A stretch of DNA of 64,000 bases from Unio delphinus (GCA_029339505.1 JAQISU010000108.1:22334001-22398000), one strand, 5' to 3'. Positions 21,524-42,164 are shown, counted from the stretch's first letter. Numbers and translations: made by a program. Notes: a model not told the origin generated them from the letters alone.

Positions 21524-23060
21524 CACCTTTGCGTATATTATATTCGAGATACATCAATGTAGTGTTTTCTTGTGTATAATTTAGTACTAAATTTTCCTTG
21601 AAACATTTTCCTGGAATATCAACGTCGATATTTTGTCGTCGTGTATCACTTGGTTCGGAACAACGGCATCGTTGGATATTTTTCTTGTTGTATGTTAAAT
21701 AATTTAATTTAATTTAAAGTATATCTCTGGTTATTTTTCTACCTGCTATTATTAAATCATTTGGTCTCAACACTTCCAAAAACTCAACCATGAAAGTCGC
21801 GGTAATCATTGTACGTGTTACCATACATTGAATTTTATTTCATTGCAATCTTATTGATTTTTAAATGATTTTAATTCTTTATCATGCGCTCTATGATCAA
21901 TATTTATTTTTTGTAATAGCCCACGGATCTTTTTAACCAATCTTGTGGAGATTATCCGTTAAATAGTGGTGATTGACCGGGATCTCCACACATTATTTCA
22001 GCATTTTTTTTAAATAATAGCCAATCAGGAAACCTTTTTAATGTTTTCAACGATAGTGTACATATTTCATCCCTAAAAAAATCATAGAGATACATTTCTC
22101 TTCCATTATTGCAGAGGTTCTTGCATCATCGCTCCAACAATAATTAATTCCTCGTTTTTTTCGTTTCCCTGGCTAGTGTATGTGTTGGTGTTAACACAAT
22201 CATATCTGAATCGTTTCAAAATATTTGAATAACACTAGTTATTTTACCACAACCTCCTGGCCAGCTTTAAAAGATGTGTTATGTCTTGATATTGGATCGT
22301 ACACAGACGGTTTATTTGACGATTCTGATATATGATTACAATAATACTCATCTTTCTTCGTAACATCAGCTGGTTCACAATATTCGTGAAGTTTTTCTTC
22401 CTTTTTTCTCCATGAACTCCACTGATTACCAGTGGTTGTACAATGAGTCAATGCCTCTTTATATTCCACATTGATGTCAAATGAATCTGTCGCAACTCTA
22501 AGTGTTCAGGAAATCTTTTTATCATCAACGCATTTGTAAAATGCTTTATTATTCGTTCTGCTAGACAATTAAACGGCGAATATTTCATGGGTTTCAATTT
22601 TTCAATATTCGGTTTATCATTTATCGGATAGATCCCATAAACAACCGCGGTTACAGGATAGGATCTCTCGTAATACGGTTTGTCATTCCCAGTCAGAATT
22701 CCTGGTTTGGAATCTTGACTCACAGTGGCAGTTCTCTTTTTTCAGGATGGGTTCAAATTTGTCGCGTATAATCCAATCCCACGTTTCTGAGCGGATAATG
22801 AATTTCATTCTAAAATAATACTTTTTCTTGTCAAGATGTGAGATTATCACTGCTGCTCTTTCGTCCTACCTGGTAGCATCAACACTACCATCAATTGAAA
22901 ATGTTGACCAACAGTGAGATTCTTTAAATGCATCACGGATTCTACCAATCATTCTGCTATCACTTATTAGACCCTTTGGTACATCAGTGCAGACTCTATC
23001 GAGGTTTAATTCAACATTTTTCCAAGGCGTTATTTTCGATAATCTCTCGAACTCCTCCAT
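21516..23060 (-). pseudogene. DNA polymerase B / helicase gene, copy 2 (palm deleted)
   Basis: An intact N-terminus, MEEFERLSKITPWKNVELN (ATG 23058-23060), then YERSYPVTAVVYGIYPINDK, which ends at FTNAL (about 22,535). It is joined directly to the polymerase motif C region (ATDS, about 22,482-22,493), so most of the palm is gone. Downstream is a linker (WSSWRKKEEKL) and a helicase P-loop region PGGCGKITSVIQ (about 22,224-22,259), then a THTLARE-like motif in shifted frames. The second half of the helicase is missing. The Cys-rich C-terminus (CRCC, RKGAS) ends at 21516. It is complementary to copy 1. Confidence 0.7.
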
Positions 23061-23103
23061 GTTATAATTAAAGCAAGTATTTAAATGAAGAATTTACTAT
23101 ATA
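23061..23103. promoter_or_regulatory. 43-bp divergent promoter region, copy 2
   Basis: TATTTAAAT at 23,078-23,086 lies between the polymerase and zinc-ribbon start codons, with almost the same spacing as copy 1. Confidence 0.5.
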
Positions 23104-23427
23104 ATGAATCATTGCAAATGGCTTATGATAGGATCAGTAACCGCTTGTAACAAATCATGCAGTTATGAATTATGTGGATATCTTTTACAAAGCGTACGTC
23201 GTGGAAGCTTAGGGCCATTACCTTGTATACAATGTGGGGTAGGTGTGCGTGATAAGTCGCAGTTGTGTTTGAATTGTGGTGGTGAGCTATACAGAGAGCT
23301 AAAGCGTTATTATGATAAGAGAATCAAAGATTTCATCAAGGACTCCATCAACGATTCCATCAAAGATTCCTACTCTGACTCTGTCAAGGATAAAGTCATA
23401 AGAACACCTCAAGACTACATTGAATGA
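23104..23427 (+). CDS. Small zinc-ribbon protein, intact 107 aa
   Basis: This is one of the few uninterrupted genes in either element. MNHCKWLMIGSVTACNKSC is followed by a CxxC pair at residues 39-42 (CIQC) and a second at 54-57 (CLNC), then a basic helix (LYRELKRYYDKR). A low-complexity tail alternates KDSI/NDSI repeats and ends TPQDYIE. Two further cysteines at 4 and 15-19 could add a second metal site. Function is unknown. The ribbon plus charged tail suggests nucleic-acid or protein binding (inference). It is divergent from the polymerase gene and 58 bp upstream of the HNH gene. Confidence 0.65.
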   Translation: MNHCKWLMIGSVTACNKSCSYELCGYLLQSVRRGSLGPLPCIQCGVGVRDKSQLCLNCGGELYRELKRYYDKRIKDFIKDSINDSIKDSYSDSVKDKVIRTPQDYIE

Positions 23428-23485
23428 TTCTTAAGTAATAATTAAACCAAATAATTAATTAGACAAATAATTCTACAGTATATAA

Positions 23486-23972
23486 ATGAACCAAAAATTT
23501 CAACCACATCCCGTGATCATCGATTATGAAGCTTCTCGGGATGGTATTGTCAGACACCGCAGATTGAAGAAATCAGTTTTGATAATAATCAGGGATATCT
23601 CATGTTTAATACTGGAGGGAAAAATATTACTGTCACAGAATCGTATACGAGTATTTCCATGGATTGATAAAAGATGGATTTGTAATCGACCACATTGTTT
23701 CCAACCCTAACAAATATTCTTTATCGAATCTACAGTCTATTGCTCAGAGTGAAAACACCAAACGAGGAGGGACTCAAAAACACTCGAAAAATGCGAAACC
23801 TATACAATCATTTAATACAGAAAATAACGAAGAAAGAGTATTTCAATATATGAATGAAGCCGGAAAGTATTTCAATATTTGTATACCCTCAGTACGAAAA
23901 GTAGTAGAAGAAATATATCAATCAGCGAATTCCATGAGAACCGGGCATATAATTCAAATCGTTTGCATGTAA
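23486..23972 (+). pseudogene. HNH endonuclease with NUMOD-like flanks, copy 2
   Basis: It starts MNQKFQPHPVIIDYEASRDG. The frame changes near 23,660, where GFVIDHIVSNPNKYSLSNLQ keeps the Asp-His pair, the Asn and the NL of the HNH core. QSENTKRGG and a C-terminal YFNICIPSVRKVVEEIYQ (NUMOD1-like helix-turn-helix) follow. The general order (N-terminal DGIVR, HNH, NUMOD1) resembles phage and organellar homing-type HNH nucleases (family knowledge). A frame break remains, so it is probably inactive. It sits directly after the zinc-ribbon gene in both copies. Confidence 0.65.
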
Positions 23973-24165
23973 ATTATTATGTGTAGCATTAAGGGGAATG
24001 ACTCGTGTGGGCTTGTATACGGTTTTTGAAACAGAGATAAGAATTACGGATCTCAATGGGATTTTTCGATGACTGAATGGCTTTTCTTGTGCGGTTCACA
24101 TATACTTATATTATATTAAAAATTATAGACATTTAGATTACGAACACTATTGTATTCCATACACG
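23973..24165. other. Conserved spacer, copy 2
   Basis: It contains TAAGGGGAATGACTCGTGTG and GGATCTCAATGGG, matching copy 1 near 5,578-5,640. No coding potential is seen. Confidence 0.4.
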
Positions 24166-24230
24166 GTTGGGATCTCGTCCTGGGGCATATAGTTCGAATC
24201 TCGTGGCAGGCATTATTGTCGACGGTACCG
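24165..24230 (+). other. tRNA-like (B-box bearing) conserved block, copy 2
   Basis: AGTTCGAATCTCG at 24,191-24,203, then GGCATTATTGTCGACGGTACC. It aligns with copy 1 at 5,978-6,045. See that entry for alternatives. Confidence 0.35.
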
Positions 24231-24775
24231 ATCGGAAGTTTTTTCTATATAATTGGGGGCGCCAGCCCAGAAGGGTACTTCGTGTATACCTCCCATCACG
24301 TCAAATACGTGATAGTGTGATTTTACACCCCTGGGAAATAAATTCTTGGGGGAAGGTGTACAACAACAAATACACGAAAGTCTTCTGACCGTTCTAACAT
24401 TTCGTTTCGCTTACAAAATTTATTGGAGATATGTCGTCTATGGGCGCTACCCCCCCCCCAAAAAAAATTAAAAAGTAGCATGGATGCAAAATGCTCTATG
24501 TCACACTAGGGTAACCCCACAGGATAGTTCAGAAAGAAACAGTCATAGAGTCAAAGAGATAGAAGAATCGCAAAGAGAAAAGAAATCTCAAAGAAAAAAA
24601 GAAGAGAAAAATCTCAATGAGAAAAAAAATCTCAAAGAGAAAGAAAAGAAAAATCTCAAGGATAAAATACCCTATGAAAGACACAAATGCCATTAAGGGA
24701 ACCAGTGACTGATAATAGCTACTGTTTATTTTTGTATTTGATATAAAATATATTAGATATATAATATAGCATATA
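24230..24775. repeat. Spacer with a C9 run and an AAATCTCAAAGAGAAA-type simple repeat
   Basis: A run of nine Cs followed by A-rich sequence lies at about 24,450. A purine-rich, Lys/Glu-coding repeat (AAATCTCAA..GAGAAA) covers 24,560-24,665. The 70-codon open frame over it is lysine- and glutamate-rich and probably a composition artefact. Copy 1 has its own, different tandem arrays at the matching place. Confidence 0.5.
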
Positions 24776-25130
24776 ATGAATTTCGAAAATATGAATGACA
24801 TTCTAAACCAGATTTCAAATTTATAAAATTAAAAATTACAATTGTCAGATAAATGAGATTGTAATCAGATTCTCTCTAAATGTCATGATCTTGATGATAG
24901 CGCTCGGAATAATAGATATGTCCTTGCCAAACAGTATGGGTTGATCAAACGAATTCAGCACGCTGTAAATGACTCTCTTGCATTTTGTAACTATATCAAC
25001 AAATTTATCCCGCTGTTCATTGCCGTCGAGAAGGTCAGAAATTAATTGGTCAAATAAAATGAAATCAAACGCACAATAAACTCGAAAATCAAAACAATAA
25101 GATAATAAATCATCAGACAAAAAAATGCCC
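24776..25130 (+). pseudogene. Small conserved helical protein of unknown function (copy 2)
   Basis: The start MNFENMNDILNQISNL parallels copy 1's 6,803. After stops, a readable stretch DLDDSARNNRYVLAKQYGLI (about 24,885-24,950) continues to KFIPLFIAVEKVR. Only the core around YVL.K.Y..IKRI is well kept between copies. Not recognised. Confidence 0.4.
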
Positions 25131-25417
25131 CCACCCCTTTGGTTACCTCAACACAGTGAAAAATCTCTGATGCTCAACCCGTTGCAGGTGACAATAAAAC
25201 CCCATTGACAAATAATCATATAGGCAGGTATGCGCTTACTCGCATATAACGAATTTGTATGAGTTGAAATTCTATGGATTGGTAAGATAGTGTAATTTTT
25301 GTTTTTTTTGCATGGTAATTTATCACTACGCGGAAGTAATGAACACACTGTGAAATTCAAAAGAATTTTGGGTGGGTGAGTTTTCACTTACAATGTAGAT
25401 AGTATATAATATTTATA

Positions 25418-26469
25418 ATGGTAGGTGAAGCCCTAACTACTAAATTAGCACGCGAACGATTATCTGCGATTATGAAATTTATTCCGATTCGTGATTCCGT
25501 TCGAAATAAGATCCAAACGAGACAAGAATTTCAAACCGATTGTACAATGGGCACTGATCAGTTATGCAAAACAAATAACCACTGCAAAGGGGAAAGTCTT
25601 ATCGACCACAAAAAAGCCATATGGGGAGATATTCCTGAGGAACAACGAGGGAAAAACCTGGCTCTTCTTCCTGTACTTTAAAAGATAGCAACGGAAATTG
25701 AACAAGCACAAAAGTCTTTTAAAACACTTCTTGGTGATATAATTGCTACTGCACAACTTGAGGAACAACAAGAACAACAGGGTGATATCATTGAACAGGA
25801 AGAAGAGGGTGATATATTGAAGAAAAAGAGAGTGATATTGAACAACAACATGGTGATATTATTGAAGAATAAGAGGAATGTTGGAGGGAGAGAGAATATA
25901 TCTACCTGAAGCGATGAAAAATTAAAAAATTCCACGAATGATGAATTAGCTGATGTTGCTTTTTTATTTTTTTAAAAAGGAAACAAGGGAACAATGCATA
26001 AAAGATGGAGCTGAAGACTCTATACAAACTTTTGACACCTAGCGTACAAAATATATTTGGCAAAACACGGTGGAATTAAAATCTCAAAAGATAATAATAA
26101 TTTTAATGCGTATATGAATAAAAAAGAAAAGATAAGGAGTGGTCAACCACTATCTGATCTAAAAGAAGATGATGATGATGCTCAAGGTGCTACTGGTATC
26201 ACTAAAAATGCAAATGGAAATGGATTTTCTCAAAGTTGAACTGCAAGGGGGTTTCAGGTAGTGGTCTCGTACGTTGTCCTACTAGTTTTCTCTCGGTAAT
26301 ATCACGATTAGAAATTCTCGTAGGAAGGGGACGAGCTGTAAATAACTCACCGGAAGTAATTAATGAGGCAGCTGATATCTGTAGACAGCTATTTGAAGGC
26401 GGTATCATGGATATTGGTGTATATCGAGAGTTTATTGATGAGCTGGCGGACGGTTACCACAGTGATTAA
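25418..26469 (+). pseudogene. Virion-block protein of unknown function (copy 2)
   Basis: The N-terminus reads MVGEALTTKLARERLSAIMK and IPIRDSVRNKI. The middle is rich in Gln/Glu and contains a GDIIEQEEEGDIL repeat-like acidic segment (25,730-25,870). The conserved C-terminus is VSGSGLVRCPTSFLS, then NNSPEVINEAADICRQLFEG, then a YREFIDELADGYHSD ending at 26469. Several stops separate the parts. It directly precedes the small basic virion protein. Function is not known. Confidence 0.5.
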
Positions 26470-26502
26470 ATCACCACATTAGATAAATGTCAGTAAAATA
26501 AG

Positions 26503-26994
26503 ATGATCATATACTACAACCACAACAAACCAACCATGGTCTATGTAGTAAATTCATGATTGCCAGTTTATAGAGCGTACTATGAATATGGTCTCGGCAA
26601 TACTATTGCAGGGTTATATGCAAGATTGGCTCCAAAAATAGCACCAATCGCAAAACAGTTATCAATGAAAGCTATTGATGTTATTCGTGGTAAGGTTATT
26701 AGCGCTGTTGGTGATGTTGCCGGTAAAGCGTTTCCTGTAGCTAAAGAAAAACTACTAGCGTTAGTTCGGCGAAAAAATAAACCAGCAATGACATCGCCAT
26801 CAGTGATAAAATCACTAGAGAAACTACCATCTACGGAAAGTTTACACGCGAGTATTAGCAAAATAATAAACAACGCAGTGGATCAAAAAATAGCATCACT
26901 GAGCAGCGTCCAGGATAATATTACAGCAAATATGATAGCGGGAAGTGGCTTGAAATCACGAGGAAGATCGCGATTTAGATCAAGAAATATATAA
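26503..26994 (+). pseudogene. Small basic virion protein (pX/core-like), copy 2, one stop
   Basis: It reads from ATG 26503 with a single TGA at about 26,557 where copy 1 has CGA. Features are GLGNTIAGLYARLAPKIAPI, a helical AIDVIRGKVISAVGDVAGKA, a basic patch LVRRKNK, SKIINNAVDQK, and a strongly basic end GRSRFRSRNI. A basic tail and a Gly/Ala-rich amphipathic middle suit a DNA-condensing or membrane-active core protein (inference). It ends 4 bp before the capsid start. Confidence 0.55.
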
Positions 26995-26998
26995 TAAT

Positions 26999-28408
26999 AT
27001 GTTCAAATCCGCTCCTGATACAGCGTTCGATATGGACGCCCCAGTATCCAAGAATGATTCTATACTCAATTATCAATTCTATTCCTATAATGCAGTACAA
27101 CTAAATAGTCGATCAATAATCGAACTTCAAGACCAGTATACCAGCAAATAATTTATAAACGCTGAAGCGTTTATCGAAGTAGAAAGAGAAATTGTAACAA
27201 ATGATCCCGACCATAATGATCCACCATATGCACTTGATGTCAAAGTTGGCTTTGTCAATAATGGTATCATGACGCTATTCAATAGCGCTAGATACATGAT
27301 TGACATAAAAGAGATTGAATCTATAGCGCATGATGTTGATGTTGCCACAACAATAGTGGAGTTAGCAAGATCCTCCGATGATTATACAAGATTAGCATGC
27401 CTATCTATGATGTTCTCTAGGGATATTACTGATCACTCTGAACACAATAAGTATCTTAAAGTAAGGACACCAAAAATTACTGCTTCCGATCCACAAACAG
27501 TAGCTGATTCTGCAGAACACGACGCAAGACCAGCTGCTGCCTTTGATGTTATGAAAGGTGATAGTACTCGTTACAACTTAGGGGCTGCAACATGCGTATC
27601 AATGCGCGATTCCACTACATCATATATTTGGATTTTGCAGAAATTTTGGAAACGTTATCAATGGAGAGAAGCATACAGTAGTACTCGTGCGAGGCGGCGA
27701 CGATAATAATGTCATCTGGCGAAAATGGGGCCCTGCTGAAGCTCTAGGCGCTAATGGTAAAGTAAATATAACAAAGCTATCACTGTGGATGTCAGTCATG
27801 ACCCCATCAATCACCGCAGAAAACAGATTAATATCATTTATGTAACCATTACTATCTTGGCTAACAACAACAACTGATACTATGGATAGTACTGTTAATG
27901 GTGTATTTACATGGCACCTGGCATCAAAACAAGGGATTTCTGCGCCACGGCATATATTTGTTGCGTTACAGGATAAAACCCGATTGGATTCACATTTACG
28001 CAGAAATATGATATTTGATCAATTGGATGTTAATGAAGTCTCGTTGAGGATAAACGGTAAAGTGAAACCATCCGTAGATATTTTACTTCATTAAGAACAA
28101 AACCAGATAGCACGCACGTATCATCGTTTGTTGTCATTTATGGGACGCGATAATAATGTAGATACCGGTCTGCAAATCTCACAATGGGAGTTTAGAAAAC
28201 TGTATCCCATCTACTACTTTTCGATCGAACATCCTGACTTAACCAGACAATCCGTCGTAGACATACACTTTCGAGCCCGTGTAACAGCTCCTACTGTTGG
28301 TGGTTACAGAGCAGTTGCTGTCATTCTAAGTGACAAATCAATGCTACTCGAAGGCGTTGGTGAACGAATGAGAGTAGCTGATGCACCAGTAGAAAATATG
28401 TTGTAGTA
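26999..28408 (+). pseudogene. Major capsid protein (double jelly-roll type), copy 2
   Basis: The start MFKSAPDTAFDMDAP. The gene spans about 470 codons, which suits the Maverick capsid family. N-terminal segments match copy 1 (QFYSYNAVQ, SARYMIDIKEI, DITDHSEH). The C-terminal part, lost from copy 1, includes FTWHLASKQGISAPRHIFVA, NEVSLRINGKVKP, TYHRLLSFMGRDNNVDTG and an end VIL.D..M..G..ERMRVA. Breaks are a TAA near 27,150, frameshifts near 27,700 and 27,840, and a TAA at 28,092. Forms the icosahedral shell (family role). Confidence 0.65.
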
Positions 28409-28448
28409 AATTAGATCAATTTGTTATTAAATAAAATTTCGTACAGTC

Positions 28449-28850
28449 ATGTTTGTGTTACGTTAACTCCTGGTCAATTAAAACAAATGCAATTGGAATG
28501 AGCTAGAAGAATGTGCAACCACAATATTGCTGAAGCACAATCAGATGTCTGGTGGTCAGAATAAACTATCATTGACAACTCGTTAGATAAAACACTTTAA
28601 TGATGCCATCAAAAATAAAAACGGTGTTAAGGTCACTCTCTCTGCGGCCGCAATTAAGAACACGATAAAATAAGGTGGTATAATCCCACTTTTCTCTGCG
28701 TTACCAGCGTTGATTGTGGCAGCGGTCCCCGCGGTAGCAAAAGCCTCCGCGCTAGGAGCCGTTGGTACAGCGGCAGGGATCGCACTAAAGAACGCTACCG
28801 GACAGGGATGCAAAAAAAGAAACGACCAGGAAAGGGTCTAAGACTACCAG
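28449..28850 (+). pseudogene. Hydrophobic minor virion protein (copy 2 only)
   Basis: The text VTLTPGQLKQMQLE is followed by stops and then a frame with GVKVTLSAAAIKNTI, a hydrophobic Ala-rich segment (LFSALPALIVAAVPAVAKAS, about 28,680-28,750) and ALGAVGTAAGIALKNATG. This layout, between capsid and protease, fits small membrane-active virion proteins of Maverick elements comparable to adenovirus pVI/pX (inference). Deleted from copy 1. Confidence 0.4.
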
Positions 28851-28917
28851 GATGTCCGGATTCATGGTACAGCGGAAACGGCCTGAGACGAGGAACAATT
28901 TACTAACAATATTACCC

Positions 28918-29315
28918 ATGTCAAATTTTGATCTACTCGACGCTGCTAAAAAACTAACGATAATAACCTTTAGAGGTGTCTTTATGAGAGATCACTTACA
29001 ACCAAACATAACTGAAACAGGTATCGTTAGTTTCGATAACAGCACCGGACATGGAACTCACTGGGTTTCATACGCAATTGATCCACGTGTGATTGTTTTT
29101 TTTTTTATTCATATGGATTAGGACCGCCTAACCAATTTATGCGTTATATAAACCGCTTAAAAACTGCTATCTGGTATTCTACGCTACCAACACAGAAAAT
29201 GAATGACCCACCAATATGCGGCATATAAGTATTCAATGTACTCAACGCTATTTCATCATCGGGAAAACCACCACTTAAAACCACACACGAATATACGGCA
29301 ATCGCTTTTTAGAGA
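28918..29315 (+). pseudogene. Adenain-like maturation cysteine protease (copy 2 only)
   Basis: The start MSNFDLLDAAKKL, then FRGVFMRDHL, GIVSFDNSTGHGTHWVSYA with the catalytic-type His (HWV), and after a break GLGPPNQFMRY and a Cys in PPICG (29,217-29,219) where the family nucleophile lies. An 11-T run (29,096-29,106) causes the frameshift, and a TAA follows two codons after the Cys. The family cleaves virion precursors during maturation. The His and Cys are still visible but are in different frames. The whole gene is deleted from copy 1. Confidence 0.7.
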
Positions 29316-29333
29316 GAAATTATATAAAATAAC

Positions 29334-30397
29334 ATGATTGATATTTGGGGGAGATCTTTGTCAAGCCTGAGAAAAACTCTCCTCGGAAATATCTGCAACC
29401 GGTGATGTAAAATAAATAATAGAAGATAAAATATCCGAGATGTTAAACCTCGCAAGTGTTGATCCCAATGAAAAAGTTGTATTTCAAGATCGTCAGGGTA
29501 AATTGAAAACTAATAATGTTTCTCTTGATGGTATTTTAGTTAAACAACGCGGTGTAATGTTAAATTCTATCGCGGTTTTTTCCGATCAGGGTAAACTCAA
29601 ACCAGATGTTCTCATTACAACTATTATGGATATAATTAACAATTTATAACCATTGAAAAAAACTACGCGATGAATACGATGACCATATAAATAAATTTGA
29701 TCAGTTTTCTAAATTACAAAGTATAATTGACAATATTGACAAACATCTATTGGATTTCTTTGTAAATCCACAGGTGATCACACTGAATCTCACGGAGATA
29801 GAAACATCCATGGATAATTTGTCAAAGTTGCTATCCGATTATGACGCTCTTATCGAACAATTTACTATGTTACGTAAACACTTTAAAAGAACCGATGATG
29901 CCGTCGATACAGTTTTTGGGGAAAATGCTAAACCCGAAAAAATCAAAACAGATCTCGCTGGTATTATCACGAAACTCGATGAAATAACAACGATTAATCG
30001 GCGAATAGAAGTTGTTCGCGAAGGCATTAAAACGACCAAAGATGTAATCAGGGATAATCTACCGAGGATGATAGAAAAACTTGAAAAAATAAAAATCCCT
30101 CACAAGCAAAAAGATATCGTAAATAATGTGCACGCGATCCAACACGGATCATTTGCGTGGACACCATCCACTAACATATTAAATATCACCGCAGCCGTCA
30201 AAGGTACTTATCAGTTAACACTCGTGTCACCGATTCAATTTAATATTTCATCTGGGTCAACAATATTATATCAACGATCATCGACAAGGAAACAACTGAA
30301 CGATTCACAATGATATCTACCGATAATAATTTGGGTAGGGTGTCATAAACATGGTATGTGGAATTCGGTGCGGATTTAAGTAAACAACTGAATTAAA
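29334..30397 (+). pseudogene. Coiled-coil virion-block protein, possible fibre/spike-like (copy 2 only)
   Basis: The start MIDIWGRSLSSLRKTLLGN. Next is a stretch (29,440-29,649) with VVFQDRQGKLKTNNVSLDGI. A long heptad-rich region follows (29,690-30,120; LSKLLSDYDALIEQF, LPRMIEKLEKIKI), and a short beta-rich end (YQLTLVSPIQFNISSGSTIL). Frame changes occur near 29,420, 29,660 and 30,285; the probable stop is near 30,395. A long coiled coil capped by a beta segment resembles the plan of trimeric attachment fibres, but I recognise no family. The fibre idea is inference. Confidence 0.4.
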
Positions 30398-30418
30398 AAC
30401 ACTAGTGTTTAAAAATAA

Positions 30419-30890
30419 ATGTCATCAATGGCAACGTCACAGCAATATCGCTATCGTCAGGTCAGTGAATTGCAAACTAAACTCAAAACACTTACTGAAA
30501 AGTACCAAACAAAAATAAAAAAATACCGACGAAGAATCACCCCAGTTGACGTTACCGTGTACTCGGTATCAGGTGTAATCACCGGAGCTGGTATTATACT
30601 CTCCTCGGTGACAATGGTTGCCCCGATAGCTGTTCCAATTTGTATTTCAACGGCGACAACAATCGCTGGAATTACTTGAATAATAACAAAACAAATATCA
30701 TCATGTAGCCAGCGCGAACTACAAGACTACGTAGTTAAGTTCCATGTTGTGTCAACCGCGTACTCACAATTATCCTCGATGATATCATCCTCCCTCGATG
30801 ACACATTAATATCCGATAGTGAGTTTTCAGCAATGGTACGTGTTTATGATTCCTCGATGTCAACATTAGAAAAACAACATGAGTATAATA
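30419..30890 (+). pseudogene. Putative membrane protein of the virion block (copy 2)
   Basis: MSSMATSQQYRYRQVSELQT, a basic coiled segment (KYQTKIKKYRRRI), then a hydrophobic region (GVITGAGIILSSVTMVAPIA, PICISTATTIAGIT) capable of two membrane passes. A TGA at 30,677 precedes a cytosolic-type end with SSMISSSLDDTLISDSEFSA. It is about 150 codons, short for a channel, and overlaps the start of the penton-like gene by a few codons. The same pair of genes occurs in copy 1. Confidence 0.5.
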
Positions 30891-32300
30891 ACAATGGCAA
30901 CATCGCAAGAACTACTTCAACGAATAGCGGAAAACACAACCCCGGTGAAAACCAGCATGATCTCAATAACCTCAACGAATCCTGAATTCAGTGTGAATTT
31001 CCCCATTGAGATTTCGGTGAAAGAGATAGCACTGGCAAAATTACGAGTATGCCGCAGTTGTCCAAAATACATCAGAAGCATTTGGCGTTCAACAACCGAA
31101 TGATTCCTTTTGTTTGCGAGTAAGAATAAACCCGATGGTACTCCAGACTGGAACGTTGTTTCTCTACCATCCGGGTCCTATAAAATCGAACAAAGCAATA
31201 ACGAATTTCAGCGTAGGATAAAATCCATTACTGGGAAAGAATCGAAAATCGCTATAAAGGTTCATGAACCAACATTATCATCTGCCATTGAGATAAACTC
31301 GCCCGGATATGTCGTAGATATATATCAAAGCTCAATGAGGACCGTGCAAGGATGGCCTGAAATCCCACCTCGACAAAAACCGTTAATATACCACCTGAAC
31401 CGAAACAATCTGATTATGTTTTAACGAAGGAAGATTATCATAGTTATCGTGGTTGGATTAACGGTACATTCAGAATAGTTTAGGTTATTATGTAAACCAC
31501 TAAATCATTCTGATTTTGCACATGGTTTTTTTTAGTTAGAAGGATCCAGTGACGATAAGTATTATGTAATAAAGGAATTCAACATAAACAAACAATTCAA
31601 GGATATGAGGTCCAGGTTTGAAAAATTGAAAAATAACTTCATAGAAGAAATTAGTAAAATCCCACCTAACCGAGATGAAGCCATCAAATACATGAAGGTA
31701 CGTAATAAAATTATAGCAGGCAAGGAATTTTTCAATTCGCGATTTGTTCTATTTATATTACATCATCATAATCCTAAAACGAGAACAGAATTTGCAAAAA
31801 AACTTAATATACGCATAGAAGATATCCTCCCCGATTTTAAGTTGCCAGGCTATAATGCACCAGAACTAAAAAAATCTCTCAATGATGGCATCGATGATGG
31901 TTTTAAAAGGATTAGCGTCGCACGGAAGAAAATAGCACAACCACAAACATGAATCCTCAAACATAATAATGACCCAGATGGTGGTGGGCGACATATCGCT
32001 GCTCAAAACGTCCATATATCCTTGGTGATTGCAGTGAATTTAGTATGTGATGTTATCGAAGGAAGTTATCAAATAAATCTCGAAATATCAAATCAAGCTC
32101 AACAAGGATATATTGTATACACGTGTGAACCAACATCTCCTCCAGGGTATATAACCATTGAAGATCCAACTAATCGAGTCTATATGCGATGTCATAATGA
32201 TTCATTAACGAGAATTAATTTTAAACTCAATGACCAGTCCAATAATTTGATTGATTTACGATGTGAGATTTTACAAATTAGTCTGTTTTTAAAATCCTAA
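30879..32300 (+). pseudogene. Penton-like minor capsid protein with inserted helical region (copy 2)
   Basis: N-terminal part: TSMISITSTNPEFSVNFPIE and, after a break near 31,100, LPSGSYKIEQSNNEFQRRI and LSSAIEINSPGYVVDIYQSS (31,110-31,424). Middle: a helical segment (31,605-31,952; NPKTRTEFAKKLNIRIEDIL) as in copy 1. C-terminal part (32,022-32,300): IEGSYQINLEISNQ, PPGYITIEDPTNRVYM and FKLNDQSNNLIDLRCE. N- and C-terminal halves together fit the Maverick penton-like family; the helical middle seems extra. The last gene before the right terminus. Confidence 0.55.
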
Positions 32301-32650
32301 ATTGCTAGCAATTTCAAGGATTTTCAATTCGTCTCCGCAGCGACATCAGTGCCGGGCCTGTAGCGTAAAATACTAAAGGATTTCTCTTTTTTTGTCTGCC
32401 TTGACTTGGTTTCTGTTCGCTTGAAATAGTTTCGGTTGAAATCCTTTAGGATTTTACTGAAATAGTTTCGGTCTGTCCACCCTCTTTGCTAAGGAGACTC
32501 TGTCTCTGTAGCAGCCTTTTTTTTGTGAAATATGTTCAGTTTGAAATAGTTTTGGCTCGTCTGAAATAGTTTCGGTTTCCGTAGAAGCCTTATTTTTGTA
32601 TGAAAAGTTGATCTCTCCACCCTCTTTGCTGCTTTTTGGCTGTACAAAAT
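32301..32650. repeat. Right terminal region of copy 2 with subterminal repeats
   Basis: GAAATAGTTT(C/T)GG occurs five times (32,424-32,575), and CCACCCTCTTTGCT occurs twice (about 32,478 and 32,619). The last, reversed, gives CAGCAAAGAGGGTGGAGAG, which matches copy 1's right end and approximately the left end at 19,126. Confidence 0.5.

Positions 32651-42164
<9,514 letters not shown>

Larger units (their letters stand above)
19126..32650 (+). mobile_element. Maverick/Polinton (adintovirus-like) element, copy 2
   Basis: The same gene order and orientation as copy 1, and alignable through most of its length, but carrying different lesions. It keeps the full virion block (capsid, minor virion protein, protease, coiled-coil protein, membrane protein, penton-like protein). 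It keeps the helicase P-loop but lacks the polymerase palm and the helicase second half. The left boundary is placed near 19,126, where TAGCAAAAGAAGGGCTGAAG resembles the inverted right end, and the right boundary near 32,640. Host-like DNA of about 6.9 kb separates it from copy 1. Confidence 0.85.

Noticed and set aside
24449..24480. Similarity between the C9-A8-ATTAAAAAG run here and the one at 57,344-57,372
   Set aside because: Low-complexity homopolymers; shared text does not extend beyond about 25 bases.
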